Shown: piece by piece, positions 6,871 through 14,579 of the stretch | Layout: the number at the start of each line of letters is the position of its first letter | Position numbering within the stretch: the stretch's first letter is position 1 | Origin: CAYXOX01 sp964466745 | GTDB lineage: Bacteria; Pseudomonadota; Alphaproteobacteria; Rhodobacterales; Rhodobacteraceae | Direction: 5' to 3' | DNA: 18,343 nucleotides | Assembly: GCA_964466745.1 (NCBI GenBank) | Contig: CAYXOX010000054.1 | Coordinates: 1-18,343 of the forward strand | Made by a program: the position numbers and the translations under genes | Notes under the pieces: model-generated | Databases searched by the model: none | Seen by the model: only the letters and a program-made list of their open reading frames with translations | What the model was told of the DNA's origin: nothing

Positions 6871-7974
6871 CTAGCCGATGGGGCCGCGCATGCCTCCTGT
6901 CTGCGCCCTGTCGAGCAGGAAATGGTCGAGCAGCACGCAGGCCATCATGGCTTCACCCACCGGTACGGCCCGGATGCCCACGCACGGATCATGCCGGCCC
7001 TTGGTGACGATCTCGGTTTCCTCGCCACCGGTGGTGATCGTCCGGCGCGGGGTGAGGATCGAGGAGGTGGGCTTCACCGCGAAGCGCAGGACGATGTCCT
7101 GGCCGGTGGAGATGCCGCCGAGTATGCCGCCGGCATGGTTGGAGGCGTAGCGGGGCCGGCCATCCTCGCCCATGAAGATCTCGTCTGCATTGGCCGAGCC
7201 GGTGAGCGCAGCGGAGGCCATCCCTTCGCCGATCTCCACGCCCTTGACCGCGTTGATCGAGAGCATGGCCGCGCCCAGCTCGGTATCGAGCTTGGCGTAG
7301 ACCGGTGCGCCAAGGCCCGCGGGTACACCGGAGGCCTTCAGCTCGATCACGGCGCCAACGCTTTCCCCGCGCTTGCGCAAACCGTCGAGGTAATCGGCCC
7401 AGTCGCTCGCGGCCACTGCATCGGGCACCCAGAAGGGGTTGCGTACGATCTCGGCGGCGTCGAAGCGGTCGCGATCGATAACGCGTTCGCCCATCTGCAC
7501 CATGTAACCGGTGATCCGCAGGCTGGGCGCCAGGCGGGCCAGCGCGGCCCGCGCAAGGCCGCCGGCGGCAACCCGGGCTGCCGTTTCCCGTGCCGAGGAA
7601 CGCCCGCCGCCGCGGTAGTCGCGCAGACCGTATTTCTGCCAATAGGTGATATCGGCGTGTCCGGGCCTGAACTTCCCCGAAATCTCGGAGTAGTCCTTCG
7701 AGCGCTGGTCAGTGTTCCGGATCATCAGCTGCACCGGGGTACCGGTGGTGTGGCCCTCGAAGACGCCCGAGAGAATCTCCACCTCGTCGGCTTCGCGGCG
7801 TTGGGTGGTGTAGCGGCTCTGGCCCGGCTTGCGCCTGTCTAGCCAATGCTGGATCGCGGCCTCGTCGATCGGGATGCCCGGCGGGCAGCCGTCCACGGTG
7901 CATCCAAGGGCCGGCCCGTGGCTTTCGCCCCAGGTCGTGACGCGAAAGATGTGCCCGAAACTGTTGTACGACAT
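6871..7974 (-). CDS. aroC: Chorismate synthase
   Basis: This encodes 367 residues, the normal length. It catalyses the last shikimate-pathway step, converting 5-enolpyruvylshikimate 3-phosphate to chorismate with reduced FMN. The N-terminal signature MSYNSFGHIFRVTTWGESHG (1-20) carries the conserved GESHG. GRSSARETAARVAAG (124-138) is the second signature. The C-terminal MACVLLDHFLLDRAQTG includes the DH and R residues near the active site. The start at 7974 is supported by GGGGAG (7982-7987) upstream; the longer frame to 8271 would run through the thiamine riboswitch and is rejected. A promoter-like sequence lies 23-51 bases upstream. It is divergent from thiBPQ and convergent with the EamA gene, so probably monocistronic. 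Confidence 0.95.
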   Translation of the reverse strand: MSYNSFGHIFRVTTWGESHGPALGCTVDGCPPGIPIDEAAIQHWLDRRKPGQSRYTTQRREADEVEILSGVFEGHTTGTPVQLMIRNTDQRSKDYSEISGKFRPGHADITYWQKYGLRDYRGGGRSSARETAARVAAGGLARAALARLAPSLRITGYMVQMGERVIDRDRFDAAEIVRNPFWVPDAVAASDWADYLDGLRKRGESVGAVIELKASGVPAGLGAPVYAKLDTELGAAMLSINAVKGVEIGEGMASAALTGSANADEIFMGEDGRPRYASNHAGGILGGISTGQDIVLRFAVKPTSSILTPRRTITTGGEETEIVTKGRHDPCVGIRAVPVGEAMMACVLLDHFLLDRAQTGGMRGPIG

Positions 7975-7996
7975 CGCGGATCTCCCCTGCCCGAAC

Positions 7997-8025
7997 GGGT
8001 TACCGGGGGTGCCGCGCGTTGCCAA
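7997..8025 (-). promoter_or_regulatory. Candidate sigma70 promoter of aroC
   Basis: On the minus strand TTGGCA (8020-8025, five of six matches to the -35 consensus) is followed by 17 bases and TAACCC (7997-8002, weak -10). Transcription would start near 7990, giving a very short leader just ahead of the aroC RBS. This is a sequence match only. Confidence 0.35.
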
Positions 8026-8070
8026 GACCAAAGCCGCAAGGCCGGCCGGCCCTGAGGTGGCGCCCAGATA

Positions 8071-8084
8071 GTTTAACGTTAAAC
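8071..8084. promoter_or_regulatory. Perfect 14-bp palindrome between aroC and thiBPQ
   Basis: GTTTAACGTTAAAC reads the same on both strands and lies in an AT-rich island. It is 97 bases upstream of the aroC start and about 39 bases upstream of the TPP aptamer. An unbroken dyad of this size in a high-GC intergenic region is typical of a transcription-factor operator. I do not recognise the regulator. The core includes TTAACGTTAA, which only partly resembles a CtrA-type site. Confidence 0.5.
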
Positions 8085-8121
8085 AAAATCGAACCCCTTG
8101 CCAAAGACCGGGTATGAGGCT

Positions 8122-8216
8122 ACCTCTCGCAGCACCTCGGGGTGCCCGGAAGGGCTGAGATGCGTCAAGCGAACCCGTTGAACCTGAACCGGTTAGGACC
8201 GGCGGAGGGAAGGTGA
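8122..8216 (+). ncRNA. TPP riboswitch (THI element)
   Basis: The conserved parts of the thiamine pyrophosphate aptamer are present in order: CGGGGTGCCC (about 8138-8147), GGGCTGAGA (8152-8160), ACCCGTTGAACCTGAACCGG (about 8173-8192) and GACCGGCGGAGGGA (about 8197-8210). The closing helix P1 can form between CCTCTCGC (8123-8130) and GCGGAGG (8202-8208) with one bulged base. It lies in the leader of thiBPQ, 46 bases before thiB. Downstream, ATCTCC (8223-8228) can pair with the thiB Shine-Dalgarno GGAGGAT (8252-8258) with one bulge, and can alternatively pair with the P1 3' strand. This suggests that TPP blocks translation initiation, the usual proteobacterial mode (inference). Confidence 0.95.
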
Positions 8217-8261
8217 TGCGATATCTCCTGTCTCTTTCCGCCCGTCGCTTTGGAGGATGAC

Positions 8262-9248
8262 ATGAGATCACCGATCATCGCTGCGGGAGTGTTTTTCGGA
8301 GCTGCGGGCACGATCGCCGCGCAGGAGCCGCCAACGCTCACCGTCTACACCTACGACAGCTTCGTAACCGAATGGGGGCCGGGCCCCGCGGTCGAGGCGG
8401 GTTTCGAGGAAACCTGCGGTTGCGACCTGCGCTTCGTGAGCGCCGGGGACGGCGCCGCGCTGCTCGCCCGCCTGCGGCTCGAGGGCTCCGGCGGCAACGC
8501 CGACGTCGTGCTCGGGCTCGATACCAACCTCGTCGCCGCTGCCGCGGAAACCGGCCTTTTCGCGCCGCACGGGGTCGTGTCCGCGTACGATCTCCCGGTG
8601 GCTTGGGACGATCCGCTCTTCGTGCCGTTTGACTGGGGCTATTTCGCCTTCGTGCACGAGGCAGGCTTCGAGGCGCCGGGCTCTTTCGAGGAGCTTGCAG
8701 AATCCGGTGCCAGGATCATCATCCAGGATCCCCGCTCTTCCACGCCGGGGCTCGGGCTGCTCATGTGGCTCAAGTCCGCCTATGGCGAGGAAGCGGGGGC
8801 TATGTGGGAGGCGCTTTCCGACAACATCGTGACGGTCACGGCCGGATGGTCGGAGGCCTATGGCCTGTTCCTTGAGGGCGAGGCCGACATGGTGCTCTCC
8901 TACACCACCTCGCCGGCCTACCACCTCATTGCCGAGAACGACCCTTCGAAATCGGCGGCAGCCTTTTCCGAGGGCCACTACCTGCAGGTGGAGGTCGCAG
9001 CGATGCTCGCCGGTAGCGATACGCCGGAGCTCGCACGCCAGTTCCTCGAACACGTCGTTTCGGAGCCCTTCCAATCGGTGATCCCGACGACGAACTGGAT
9101 GTACCCGGCGGTGATCCCGGAGGCGGGCCTGCCCGAGGGTTTCGAGACGCTGACCGTGCCGGAGCGGGCGTTGCTCTTCTCGCCCGAGGAAGCCGCGGCA
9201 GTGCGCGCGGCGGCGCTGGAAGAATGGCGCTCGGCCCTCAGCCGCTGA
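8262..9248 (+). CDS. thiB: Thiamine ABC transporter, periplasmic binding protein
   Basis: This encodes 328 residues starting at the ATG at 8262, which has GGAGG (8252-8256) 5 bases upstream. A TTG 12 bases earlier overlaps the RBS and is rejected. Residues 1-20 are a signal peptide ending in AA before QEPPTLTVYT, so the mature protein is periplasmic. The body is a class II binding-protein fold: LTVYTYDSFVTEWGPG (26-41), GGNADVVLGLDTNLV (77-91), and the segment around FVPFDWGYFAF match ThiB/TbpA proteins that bind thiamine and its phosphates. The TPP riboswitch directly upstream and the thiP and thiQ genes downstream support the assignment. Cys52 and Cys54 form a CGC pair, possibly a disulfide site. 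Confidence 0.94.
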   Translation: MRSPIIAAGVFFGAAGTIAAQEPPTLTVYTYDSFVTEWGPGPAVEAGFEETCGCDLRFVSAGDGAALLARLRLEGSGGNADVVLGLDTNLVAAAAETGLFAPHGVVSAYDLPVAWDDPLFVPFDWGYFAFVHEAGFEAPGSFEELAESGARIIIQDPRSSTPGLGLLMWLKSAYGEEAGAMWEALSDNIVTVTAGWSEAYGLFLEGEADMVLSYTTSPAYHLIAENDPSKSAAAFSEGHYLQVEVAAMLAGSDTPELARQFLEHVVSEPFQSVIPTTNWMYPAVIPEAGLPEGFETLTVPERALLFSPEEAAAVRAAALEEWRSALSR

Positions 9249-10780
9249 CCCCGTGGCCCGGCGCCGGCGCGGCATTGGCCGTGCTGGCGCTGGTGCTGGG
9301 CACGCTCGCGGCAGTTGCGCTCCGCGCGGAAGGTGCGGGCGAGCTCGGGTCGGCCGATTGGGCGGCCCTGCGCTTCACCGTGTTGCAGGCGCTCGTCTCC
9401 GCTGGTGTGAGCGCGCTGCTTGCCGTTCCCGTGGCACGGGCTTTGGCGCGGCGGCGCTTTCCCGGGCGGGGCCTGCTCATCACGCTGCTCGGCGCACCGT
9501 TTCTCTTGCCGGTTCTGGTGGCCGTTCTCGGACTCGTGGCGGTGTTCGGCCAGGCGGGGCTGCTCGCGGGGGGCTTCCGCGCCCTCGGCCTGCCGCCGCC
9601 CGACATCTACGGCGCGCACGGCATCGTGCTTGCCCATGTCTTTCTCAATCTGCCTCTCGCAACGCGGATGATCCTGCAAGGCTGGGCGTCGATACCCTCC
9701 GAGCGCTTCCGCCTTGCCGCGCAGCTTGATCTGCCCTCGGGGCAGGTGGCCCGCGTGCTCGAGTGGCCCATGCTGCGCGAGGTTCTGCCCGGCGCCTTCC
9801 TCGCGATTTTCCTGATTTGCCTGACCAGCTTCGCGGTGGCGCTGGCACTGGGCGGGGGTCCCCGGGCGACCACGCTCGAACTGGCAATCTACCAGGCCGT
9901 GCGTTTCGAGTTCGATCTGGAGAGCGCGTCGCGCCTCGCGCTGATCCAGCTCGCCATCGGTGTGGGGGCGGCGCTAATCGCGTTGCGCCTGACGCTGCCC
10001 ACGGGCCTCGGCGCAGGGCTCGGGCGCGCAACGGAACGGCACGACGCCTCATCGCCCTGGCTGCGCGCACAGGATACCGCCTGCATTCTGGGGGCCGCGG
10101 CCTTCCTTCTCCTGCCGCTCGGGGCAATCGTGGCCTCGGGAGTTCCTCGCGTGCTGCACCTGCCGCCGAGCGTCTGGGAGGCAGCCGGGCTTTCGGTGGC
10201 GCTTGCGCTGGCTTCCACCGTGCTTTGCATGGCCTGCGCGCTCTCCCTTGCCGCGTTGGAGCCTCGGGTCGGCCGGGGCCCGGTGGAGGCCATCGGCGCC
10301 CTGCCGCTGGTGGCGTCGCCCCTCGTGATGGGCACGGGGCTGATCGTTCTGGCGCTGCCCTTCGGCGATCCCACGCGCTGGGCCGTGCCGGTGACGGCGC
10401 TTGTCAACGCGCTCATGGCGCTGCCCTTCGCATTCCGCATCCTCCTGCCGGCATGGCGCCGCGCCGAGGAGCATCACGGCCGCCTCGCCGAAAGCCTCGG
10501 CATGCCGCCGGGCGCGCGCCTGCGGCGCGTCATCCTGCCCGCGATCCGTGCGCCTCTGGGCTTCGCCGCGGGGCTCGCGGCTGCGCTTGCCATGGGGGAT
10601 CTCGGGGTTATCGCGCTCTTCGCCGGGCCGGAGGTCGCCACGCTCCCGCTCGCCATGTATCGGCTGATCGCGGCGTATCGCATGGGCGATGCCGCGGGTG
10701 CCGCGCTCGTCCTGCTGGCCCTCTCGCTCGCGCTGTTCTACGCCTTCGACAGGGGAGGGCGCGCCGATGCTCGAACTTGA
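9224..10780 (+). CDS. thiP: Thiamine ABC transporter, fused permease
   Basis: This encodes 518 residues with about twelve membrane helices forming two permease halves in one chain, as usual for ThiP. The cytoplasmic EAA-type loops that contact the ATPase are at about 165-190 (AAQLDLPSGQVARVLEWPML) and 422-444 (AESLGMPPGARLRRVILPAI). The ATG at 9224 lies inside the thiB end, giving a 25-base overlap and probable translational coupling; a GGA at 9218-9220 is the only RBS trace. It overlaps thiQ by 14 bases at its own end. It acts in the inner membrane as the channel for thiamine or TPP uptake. Confidence 0.93.
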   Translation: MALGPQPLTPWPGAGAALAVLALVLGTLAAVALRAEGAGELGSADWAALRFTVLQALVSAGVSALLAVPVARALARRRFPGRGLLITLLGAPFLLPVLVAVLGLVAVFGQAGLLAGGFRALGLPPPDIYGAHGIVLAHVFLNLPLATRMILQGWASIPSERFRLAAQLDLPSGQVARVLEWPMLREVLPGAFLAIFLICLTSFAVALALGGGPRATTLELAIYQAVRFEFDLESASRLALIQLAIGVGAALIALRLTLPTGLGAGLGRATERHDASSPWLRAQDTACILGAAAFLLLPLGAIVASGVPRVLHLPPSVWEAAGLSVALALASTVLCMACALSLAALEPRVGRGPVEAIGALPLVASPLVMGTGLIVLALPFGDPTRWAVPVTALVNALMALPFAFRILLPAWRRAEEHHGRLAESLGMPPGARLRRVILPAIRAPLGFAAGLAAALAMGDLGVIALFAGPEVATLPLAMYRLIAAYRMGDAAGAALVLLALSLALFYAFDRGGRADART

Positions 10781-11456
10781 TGGCGCGGTCCTGCGCGACG
10801 GGTTCCGCCTCGATGCCCGCCTGGGCGTCGCCGAGGGCGCACGGGTGGCGGTGATGGGGCCGTCCGGAGCGGGGAAATCCACCCTTCTCCTCGCCATCGC
10901 GGGGTTCGTGCCTTTCAAGGGACGCATTGCCTGGGCGGGCCGGGATCTGGGTGGCCTGAGGCCGGGCGAACGCCCCGTGAGCCTGCTGTTCCAGGACAAC
11001 AACCTCTTTCCGCATCTGGATCTTGCGGCGAACCTTGGCCTCGGGCTCGACCCGCGCGGCCGGCTGGGAGTGGCGGAGCGCCGCAAGGTGGAGGCGGCGC
11101 TGGAGCGCGTCGGGCTCGGCGGGTGCGGGGAGCGCCGTCCGGGCACGCTCTCGGGCGGGCAGCAGGGCCGGGCCGCCCTCGCCCGGGCGCTTCTGCGGGC
11201 GCGGCCTCTGATGCTTCTCGACGAGCCCTTTTCCGCGCTTGGCCCGGCCCTGCGCGCCGAGATGCTGGAGCTTGTCGGGGAGGTGGCCGGAGAGACGGGC
11301 GCCGCCGTTCTGATGGTCACGCATCTGCCGGAGGACGCGCGCCTGCTCGGCGAGAGCGTGATCGTGGTGGACGAGGGCCGGGCCGCGCCGCCCGTGCCTG
11401 TCGGCCCGCTGCTTGACGACCCTCCCGAAGGGCTGCGGCGCTACCTCGGGACATGA
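10767..11456 (+). CDS. thiQ: Thiamine ABC transporter, ATP-binding protein
   Basis: This encodes 229 residues, the usual short ThiQ length. The ATG at 10767 is preceded by GGGGAGGG (10752-10759); the frame opens earlier (10689) inside thiP but that extension is not ThiQ-like. The ATPase motifs are complete: Walker A GPSGAGKS (31-38), Q-loop Gln76, signature LSGGQ (128-132), Walker B LMLLDE (148-153) and H-loop His186. One oddity is the D-loop, which reads SALG (156-159) where most importers have SALD. It energises thiamine import together with ThiP and ThiB and ends the riboswitch-controlled operon. Confidence 0.94.
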   Translation: MLELDGAVLRDGFRLDARLGVAEGARVAVMGPSGAGKSTLLLAIAGFVPFKGRIAWAGRDLGGLRPGERPVSLLFQDNNLFPHLDLAANLGLGLDPRGRLGVAERRKVEAALERVGLGGCGERRPGTLSGGQQGRAALARALLRARPLMLLDEPFSALGPALRAEMLELVGEVAGETGAAVLMVTHLPEDARLLGESVIVVDEGRAAPPVPVGPLLDDPPEGLRRYLGT

Positions 11457-11469
11457 CCTCCCGAAAGCG

Positions 11470-11503
11470 GTGCGGCGCGCCTCCCGGAGGAAGCGCGCCG
11501 CAC
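11470..11503. terminator. Bidirectional terminator between thiQ and petC
   Basis: GTGCGGCGCGC (11470-11480) pairs perfectly with GCGCGCCGCAC (11493-11503) around a 12-base loop that itself contains a CTCC/GGAG dyad. It lies between two convergent operons, 13 bases after the thiQ stop and 50 bases from the petC stop. The thiQ side is followed by a T-rich stretch (TACTTTGCTTCTT). Confidence 0.8.
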
Positions 11504-11553
11504 GGTACTTTGCTTCTTCCCGGAGCGTTCCGGGGGACGCGTCGCGCCCTGGC

Positions 11554-12378
11554 CTATTCGGCGGGGGCCGCCTTCGCCTGCCGCTTGACCGGCGCCCAGA
11601 GGCGCTTGTTGGTCAGGTAGAGCAGCACCGAAAGCACGACGAGGAAGAGCACACCCACGAAGCCGGTCTGCTTGCGGGCCATCATCTTCGGCTCCGCCGT
11701 CCACATCAGGAAGGCCGAGACGTCCTTCGAGAGGCTCTCGATATCGGTGGGGCTGCCATCCTCGTAGAACACGTCGTCACCCCAGAGCGCGGGTGCCATG
11801 GAGATCCAGCCCCCGGGGAACGCGGTGTTCTCGTAGAGAACCGTGCCGGCCTCGATCTTCTCCTCGCCGGTGTAGCCGGTGAGCAGCGAGGCGATGTATT
11901 CCGGCCCCCCCATGCCCCGGAAGAGCTGGTTCAGACCGGTGCCGTAGGGCCCGCTGAAGCCGGCCCGTGCCTTGGCCATCAGGCTGAGGTCCGGGGCGTT
12001 TTCGAGCGCGCTTTCGGGGAAGTGATCGTTCGGCGTCGCGGTTCGGAAATCGCCGAAGCCGTCCTCCAGGGTCGGGTCCCAGATCTCGTAGAACTCGGCG
12101 TAGGCGCGCACCTGGTCCTCGGGAAGTTGCGGGCCGCCGGGATCGCCGAGCGAGCGGATCGGCACGAACTTCAGCCCGTGGCAGGCGGCGCACACCTCGG
12201 TATAGACCTGCAGGCCCCGCTGGAGTTGCATCTGGTCGTACCTGCCGAAGGGCCCTTCGAAGGAGAAATCGTAGTCGATCACTTCTCCGGCCTTGCCGGC
12301 AGCGAGCGCCGGGCTGGCGGCCCCGCCCAGGGCGAGGCCCAGGGCAAGAGCGGCGGTGCGTGTGAGCATGCGGATCAT
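11554..12378 (-). CDS. petC: Cytochrome c1 of the bc1 complex
   Basis: This encodes 274 residues. A signal peptide (1-27) ends in PALAA, exporting the haem domain to the periplasm. The haem c attachment site CAACH is at 63-67, and Met194 in GGWISMAPALW is the likely axial ligand. A single C-terminal membrane helix (about 238-257), followed by a positively charged tail, anchors the protein. It passes electrons from the Rieske protein to a soluble or membrane cytochrome c. The start MIRMLTRTAA is chosen because GAGAAGGG lies upstream (12390-12397). The longer open frame to 13611 is antisense-type shadow of petB. It is the last gene of petABC, 17 bases after the petB stop. Confidence 0.95.
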   Translation of the reverse strand: MIRMLTRTAALALGLALGGAASPALAAGKAGEVIDYDFSFEGPFGRYDQMQLQRGLQVYTEVCAACHGLKFVPIRSLGDPGGPQLPEDQVRAYAEFYEIWDPTLEDGFGDFRTATPNDHFPESALENAPDLSLMAKARAGFSGPYGTGLNQLFRGMGGPEYIASLLTGYTGEEKIEAGTVLYENTAFPGGWISMAPALWGDDVFYEDGSPTDIESLSKDVSAFLMWTAEPKMMARKQTGFVGVLFLVVLSVLLYLTNKRLWAPVKRQAKAAPAE

Positions 12379-12395
12379 TTTATGGGTGTCCCTTC

Positions 12396-13742
12396 TCACT
12401 CGGCCGGCGTCGCGACGGTGGACCCGTCCGAAGCCTTGCCCGCGGCGACATGCGCCTTGAAATCGTCCTCGATGGTCTCCGCCGGATCGGTCGGCTTCTC
12501 GATCACGCCGAGCAGCGGCAGGATCACGAGGAAGTAGGCGAACCAGTAGGTCGAGCCGATGAGGGCGATGGTCGGGTAGATCCCTTCCGCCGGCATGGCG
12601 CCGGCCCACATCAGCACGAAGAAGTTCACCACGAAGATCCAGAACCACCACTTGAACATCGGGCGGTACCGGCCCGAACGCACCGAGGAGGTATCCAGCC
12701 AGGGGGCCAGAGCCATCACCACGATCGCGCCAAACATCGCGAGCACGCCGAAGAAGGCCGCGTCGATGATCCCAAAGCTGATCCACTCCACCGCCATCAC
12801 GAGCCAGACATCGGGAGTGAAGGCCCGCAGGATGGCGTAGAAGGCCAGGAAGTACCACTCGGGCACGATGTGGGCAGGCGTCGCCAGCGGGTTGGCCTCG
12901 ATGTAGTTGTCCGGGTGGCCGAGGTAGTTCGGCATGAACCCGACCACTGCCATGAACACCGCGAGGATCACCGCGAGCGCGAACAGATCCTTGATCACGA
13001 AGTACGGCCAGAACGGCAGCGTGTCGCGCCCGGCCTCTTCCTTCGACGTGCGCCGAACCTCGACCCCGGTGGGGTTGTTGTTGCCCGTGGTGTGGAAGGC
13101 CCAGATGTGGACGATCGTCAGCCCGAGCAGGATGAACGGCAGCAGGTAGTGTAGCGAGAAGAAGCGGTTGAGCGCCGGCTGGCCGACCGCCGCGCCGCCC
13201 AGAAGCCACGTCTGCAGCCCTTCGCCGATGAACGGGATGGCCCCGAAAAGCCCGGTGATCACCGCCGTGCCGTGGAAGCTCATCTGGCCCCAGGGAAGAA
13301 CATATCCCATGAACGCCGTCCCCATCATGAGAACGAACATCAGGATGCCGATGATCCATGTCACCTCTCGCGGGCTCTTGTAGGAGCCGTAGTAGAGCGA
13401 GCGGAAGATGTGGGCGTAGACCGCCACGAAGAACAGCGACGCGCCGTTCTGGTGGATGTAGCGGATCATGTGCCCACCGTTCACGTTGCGCATGATGTGC
13501 TCGACGCTCGCGAAGGCCAGGTCGACATGGGGCGTGTAGTGCATCACCAGCACAACGCCCGTAGCGATCTGGAGCACCAGCGTGAAGGTCAGCACGATCC
13601 CCCAGATCCACATCCAGTTGAGGTTCTTGGGGGTGGGAATCATGATCGTGTCATAGATCAGGCCCACGATGGGAAGGCGGCTGTGCAGCCACTTCTCCGA
13701 GCCGGACTTGGGTTCGTAGTGGTCGTGCGGAATACCGGACAT
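12396..13742 (-). CDS. petB: Cytochrome b of the bc1 complex
   Basis: This encodes 448 residues, a multi-helix inner-membrane protein that holds haems bL and bH and the two quinone sites. The haem-ligand histidines fall at 97, 111, 198 and 212, the same numbering as in Rhodobacter cytochrome b. The Qo-site PEWY motif is at 294-297, so the proton-handling Glu is residue 295. FFSLHYLLPF (194-203) and NNNPTGVEVRRTSKEEAGRD (221-240) are alphaproteobacterial hallmarks. The start at 13742 is supported by GGGAGAG just upstream; the extra open frame to 13955 is shadow. One difference from the Rhodobacter sequences I recall is MSFHGTAV (154-161) where they read MSFWGATV. It follows petA by 11 bases. 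Confidence 0.97.
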   Translation of the reverse strand: MSGIPHDHYEPKSGSEKWLHSRLPIVGLIYDTIMIPTPKNLNWMWIWGIVLTFTLVLQIATGVVLVMHYTPHVDLAFASVEHIMRNVNGGHMIRYIHQNGASLFFVAVYAHIFRSLYYGSYKSPREVTWIIGILMFVLMMGTAFMGYVLPWGQMSFHGTAVITGLFGAIPFIGEGLQTWLLGGAAVGQPALNRFFSLHYLLPFILLGLTIVHIWAFHTTGNNNPTGVEVRRTSKEEAGRDTLPFWPYFVIKDLFALAVILAVFMAVVGFMPNYLGHPDNYIEANPLATPAHIVPEWYFLAFYAILRAFTPDVWLVMAVEWISFGIIDAAFFGVLAMFGAIVVMALAPWLDTSSVRSGRYRPMFKWWFWIFVVNFFVLMWAGAMPAEGIYPTIALIGSTYWFAYFLVILPLLGVIEKPTDPAETIEDDFKAHVAAGKASDGSTVATPAE

Positions 13743-13753
13743 CGCTCTCTCCC

Positions 13754-14317
13754 TCAGCCGAGCTGGATGGTGCCGTCGTCCACGAAGGCGGCGACGGGGA
13801 TGGGCAGGTTCTCCGGCGCAGGGCCGCGGCGAATGCGCCCCGAGGCGTCGTAGTGCGAGCCGTGGCAGGGGCAGAACCAGCCGCTGTAATCGCCGGCGCC
13901 GTCGCCCAGAGGCACGCAGCCGAGATGGGTGCAAACGCCCGTCTGCACGAGCCATTCGCCGCTTTCGCCCAGCGCGCGGTTCTCGTCGGTGGCCGGCGCG
14001 TCATCCGCGACGTTCGCGTTGCGCGCCACGGGATCGGGCAGATCGGCGAGGTCAACGTTGCGCGCCATCTCGATCTCGTCCTCGGTGCGACGCCGGATGA
14101 ACACCGGCTTGCCCTGGAACAGGACCGTCAGCTGCGAGCCCGGTTCGACCATGCTCACGTCCACGAGGATCGACGAGAGGGCCAGAACGTCTGCGGTGGG
14201 GTTCATCTGGTTCACGAGGGGCCAGATGGCGGCACCGGCCGTGACCGCTCCGGCACCTGCCGTCGCGAAATAGAGAAAGTCTCTACGGGTGCCTTCGTTG
14301 TCTTCTGCGTGGGACAC
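13754..14317 (-). CDS. petA: Rieske iron-sulfur subunit of the bc1 complex
   Basis: This encodes 187 residues with a GTG start at 14317 supported by GGAGAG (14323-14328) 5 bases upstream. A Tat-type N-terminus, RRDFLYFATAGAGAV (11-25), and a single membrane anchor place the cluster domain in the periplasm. The [2Fe-2S] ligands are in CTHLGC (129-134) and CPCHGSH (149-155), with the loop cysteines 134 and 151 available for the stabilising disulfide. It takes an electron from quinol at the Qo site and delivers it to cytochrome c1. It is the first gene of petABC, which has the normal Rieske-b-c1 order. A promoter-like sequence lies about 90-115 bases upstream. Confidence 0.96.
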   Translation of the reverse strand: MSHAEDNEGTRRDFLYFATAGAGAVTAGAAIWPLVNQMNPTADVLALSSILVDVSMVEPGSQLTVLFQGKPVFIRRRTEDEIEMARNVDLADLPDPVARNANVADDAPATDENRALGESGEWLVQTGVCTHLGCVPLGDGAGDYSGWFCPCHGSHYDASGRIRRGPAPENLPIPVAAFVDDGTIQLG

Positions 14318-14405
14318 GAATTCTCTCCGTCATGTGCCCGTGAGGGCCTCTGAAAATGGGATGACGCTGCGGGCGGCCTGCTGCCCCCGCATCCTTCCGC
14401 AGGCG

Positions 14406-14434
14406 TATCTAGCCCTCGGGGTCTGGCCCGTCCA
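14406..14434 (-). promoter_or_regulatory. Candidate promoter of petABC
   Basis: On the minus strand TGGACG (14429-14434, four of six to TTGACA) is separated by 17 bases from TAGATA (14406-14411). Transcription would start near 14399, leaving a leader of about 80 bases before petA. The rest of the 262-base gap to the divergent gene contains a GCCCAC/GTGGGC dyad (14502-14520) but no clear second promoter. Confidence 0.35.
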
Positions 14435-14579
14435 GCGACAAAGGAACGCGGTCCTTTTGCTGCTCCGGCCGGGCCCGCTGTCCTGTTGCGCGGGCCGGCC
14501 TGCCCACTTACAACGTGGGCGCCGGAGCCGGCAACGGTTTCCGGACCAGGGCCCGGACCCCAATGGGAGGACTACCGCC

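Noticed and set aside
8098..8118. TTGCCA and TATGAG as a thiBPQ promoter
   Set aside because: The spacing is only 9 bases, too short for a sigma70 promoter. TATGAG could be a -10, but no acceptable -35 lies 16-18 bases upstream.
9763..10854. 363-codon frame inside thiP
   Set aside because: The Arg/Gly/Ala-rich shadow translation has no recognisable domain; thiP in the other frame has clear permease motifs.
12450..13853. Plus-strand frames opposite petB and petA (234 and 193 codons)
   Set aside because: These are antisense to highly conserved bc1 genes and are His/Asp/Glu-rich shadows.
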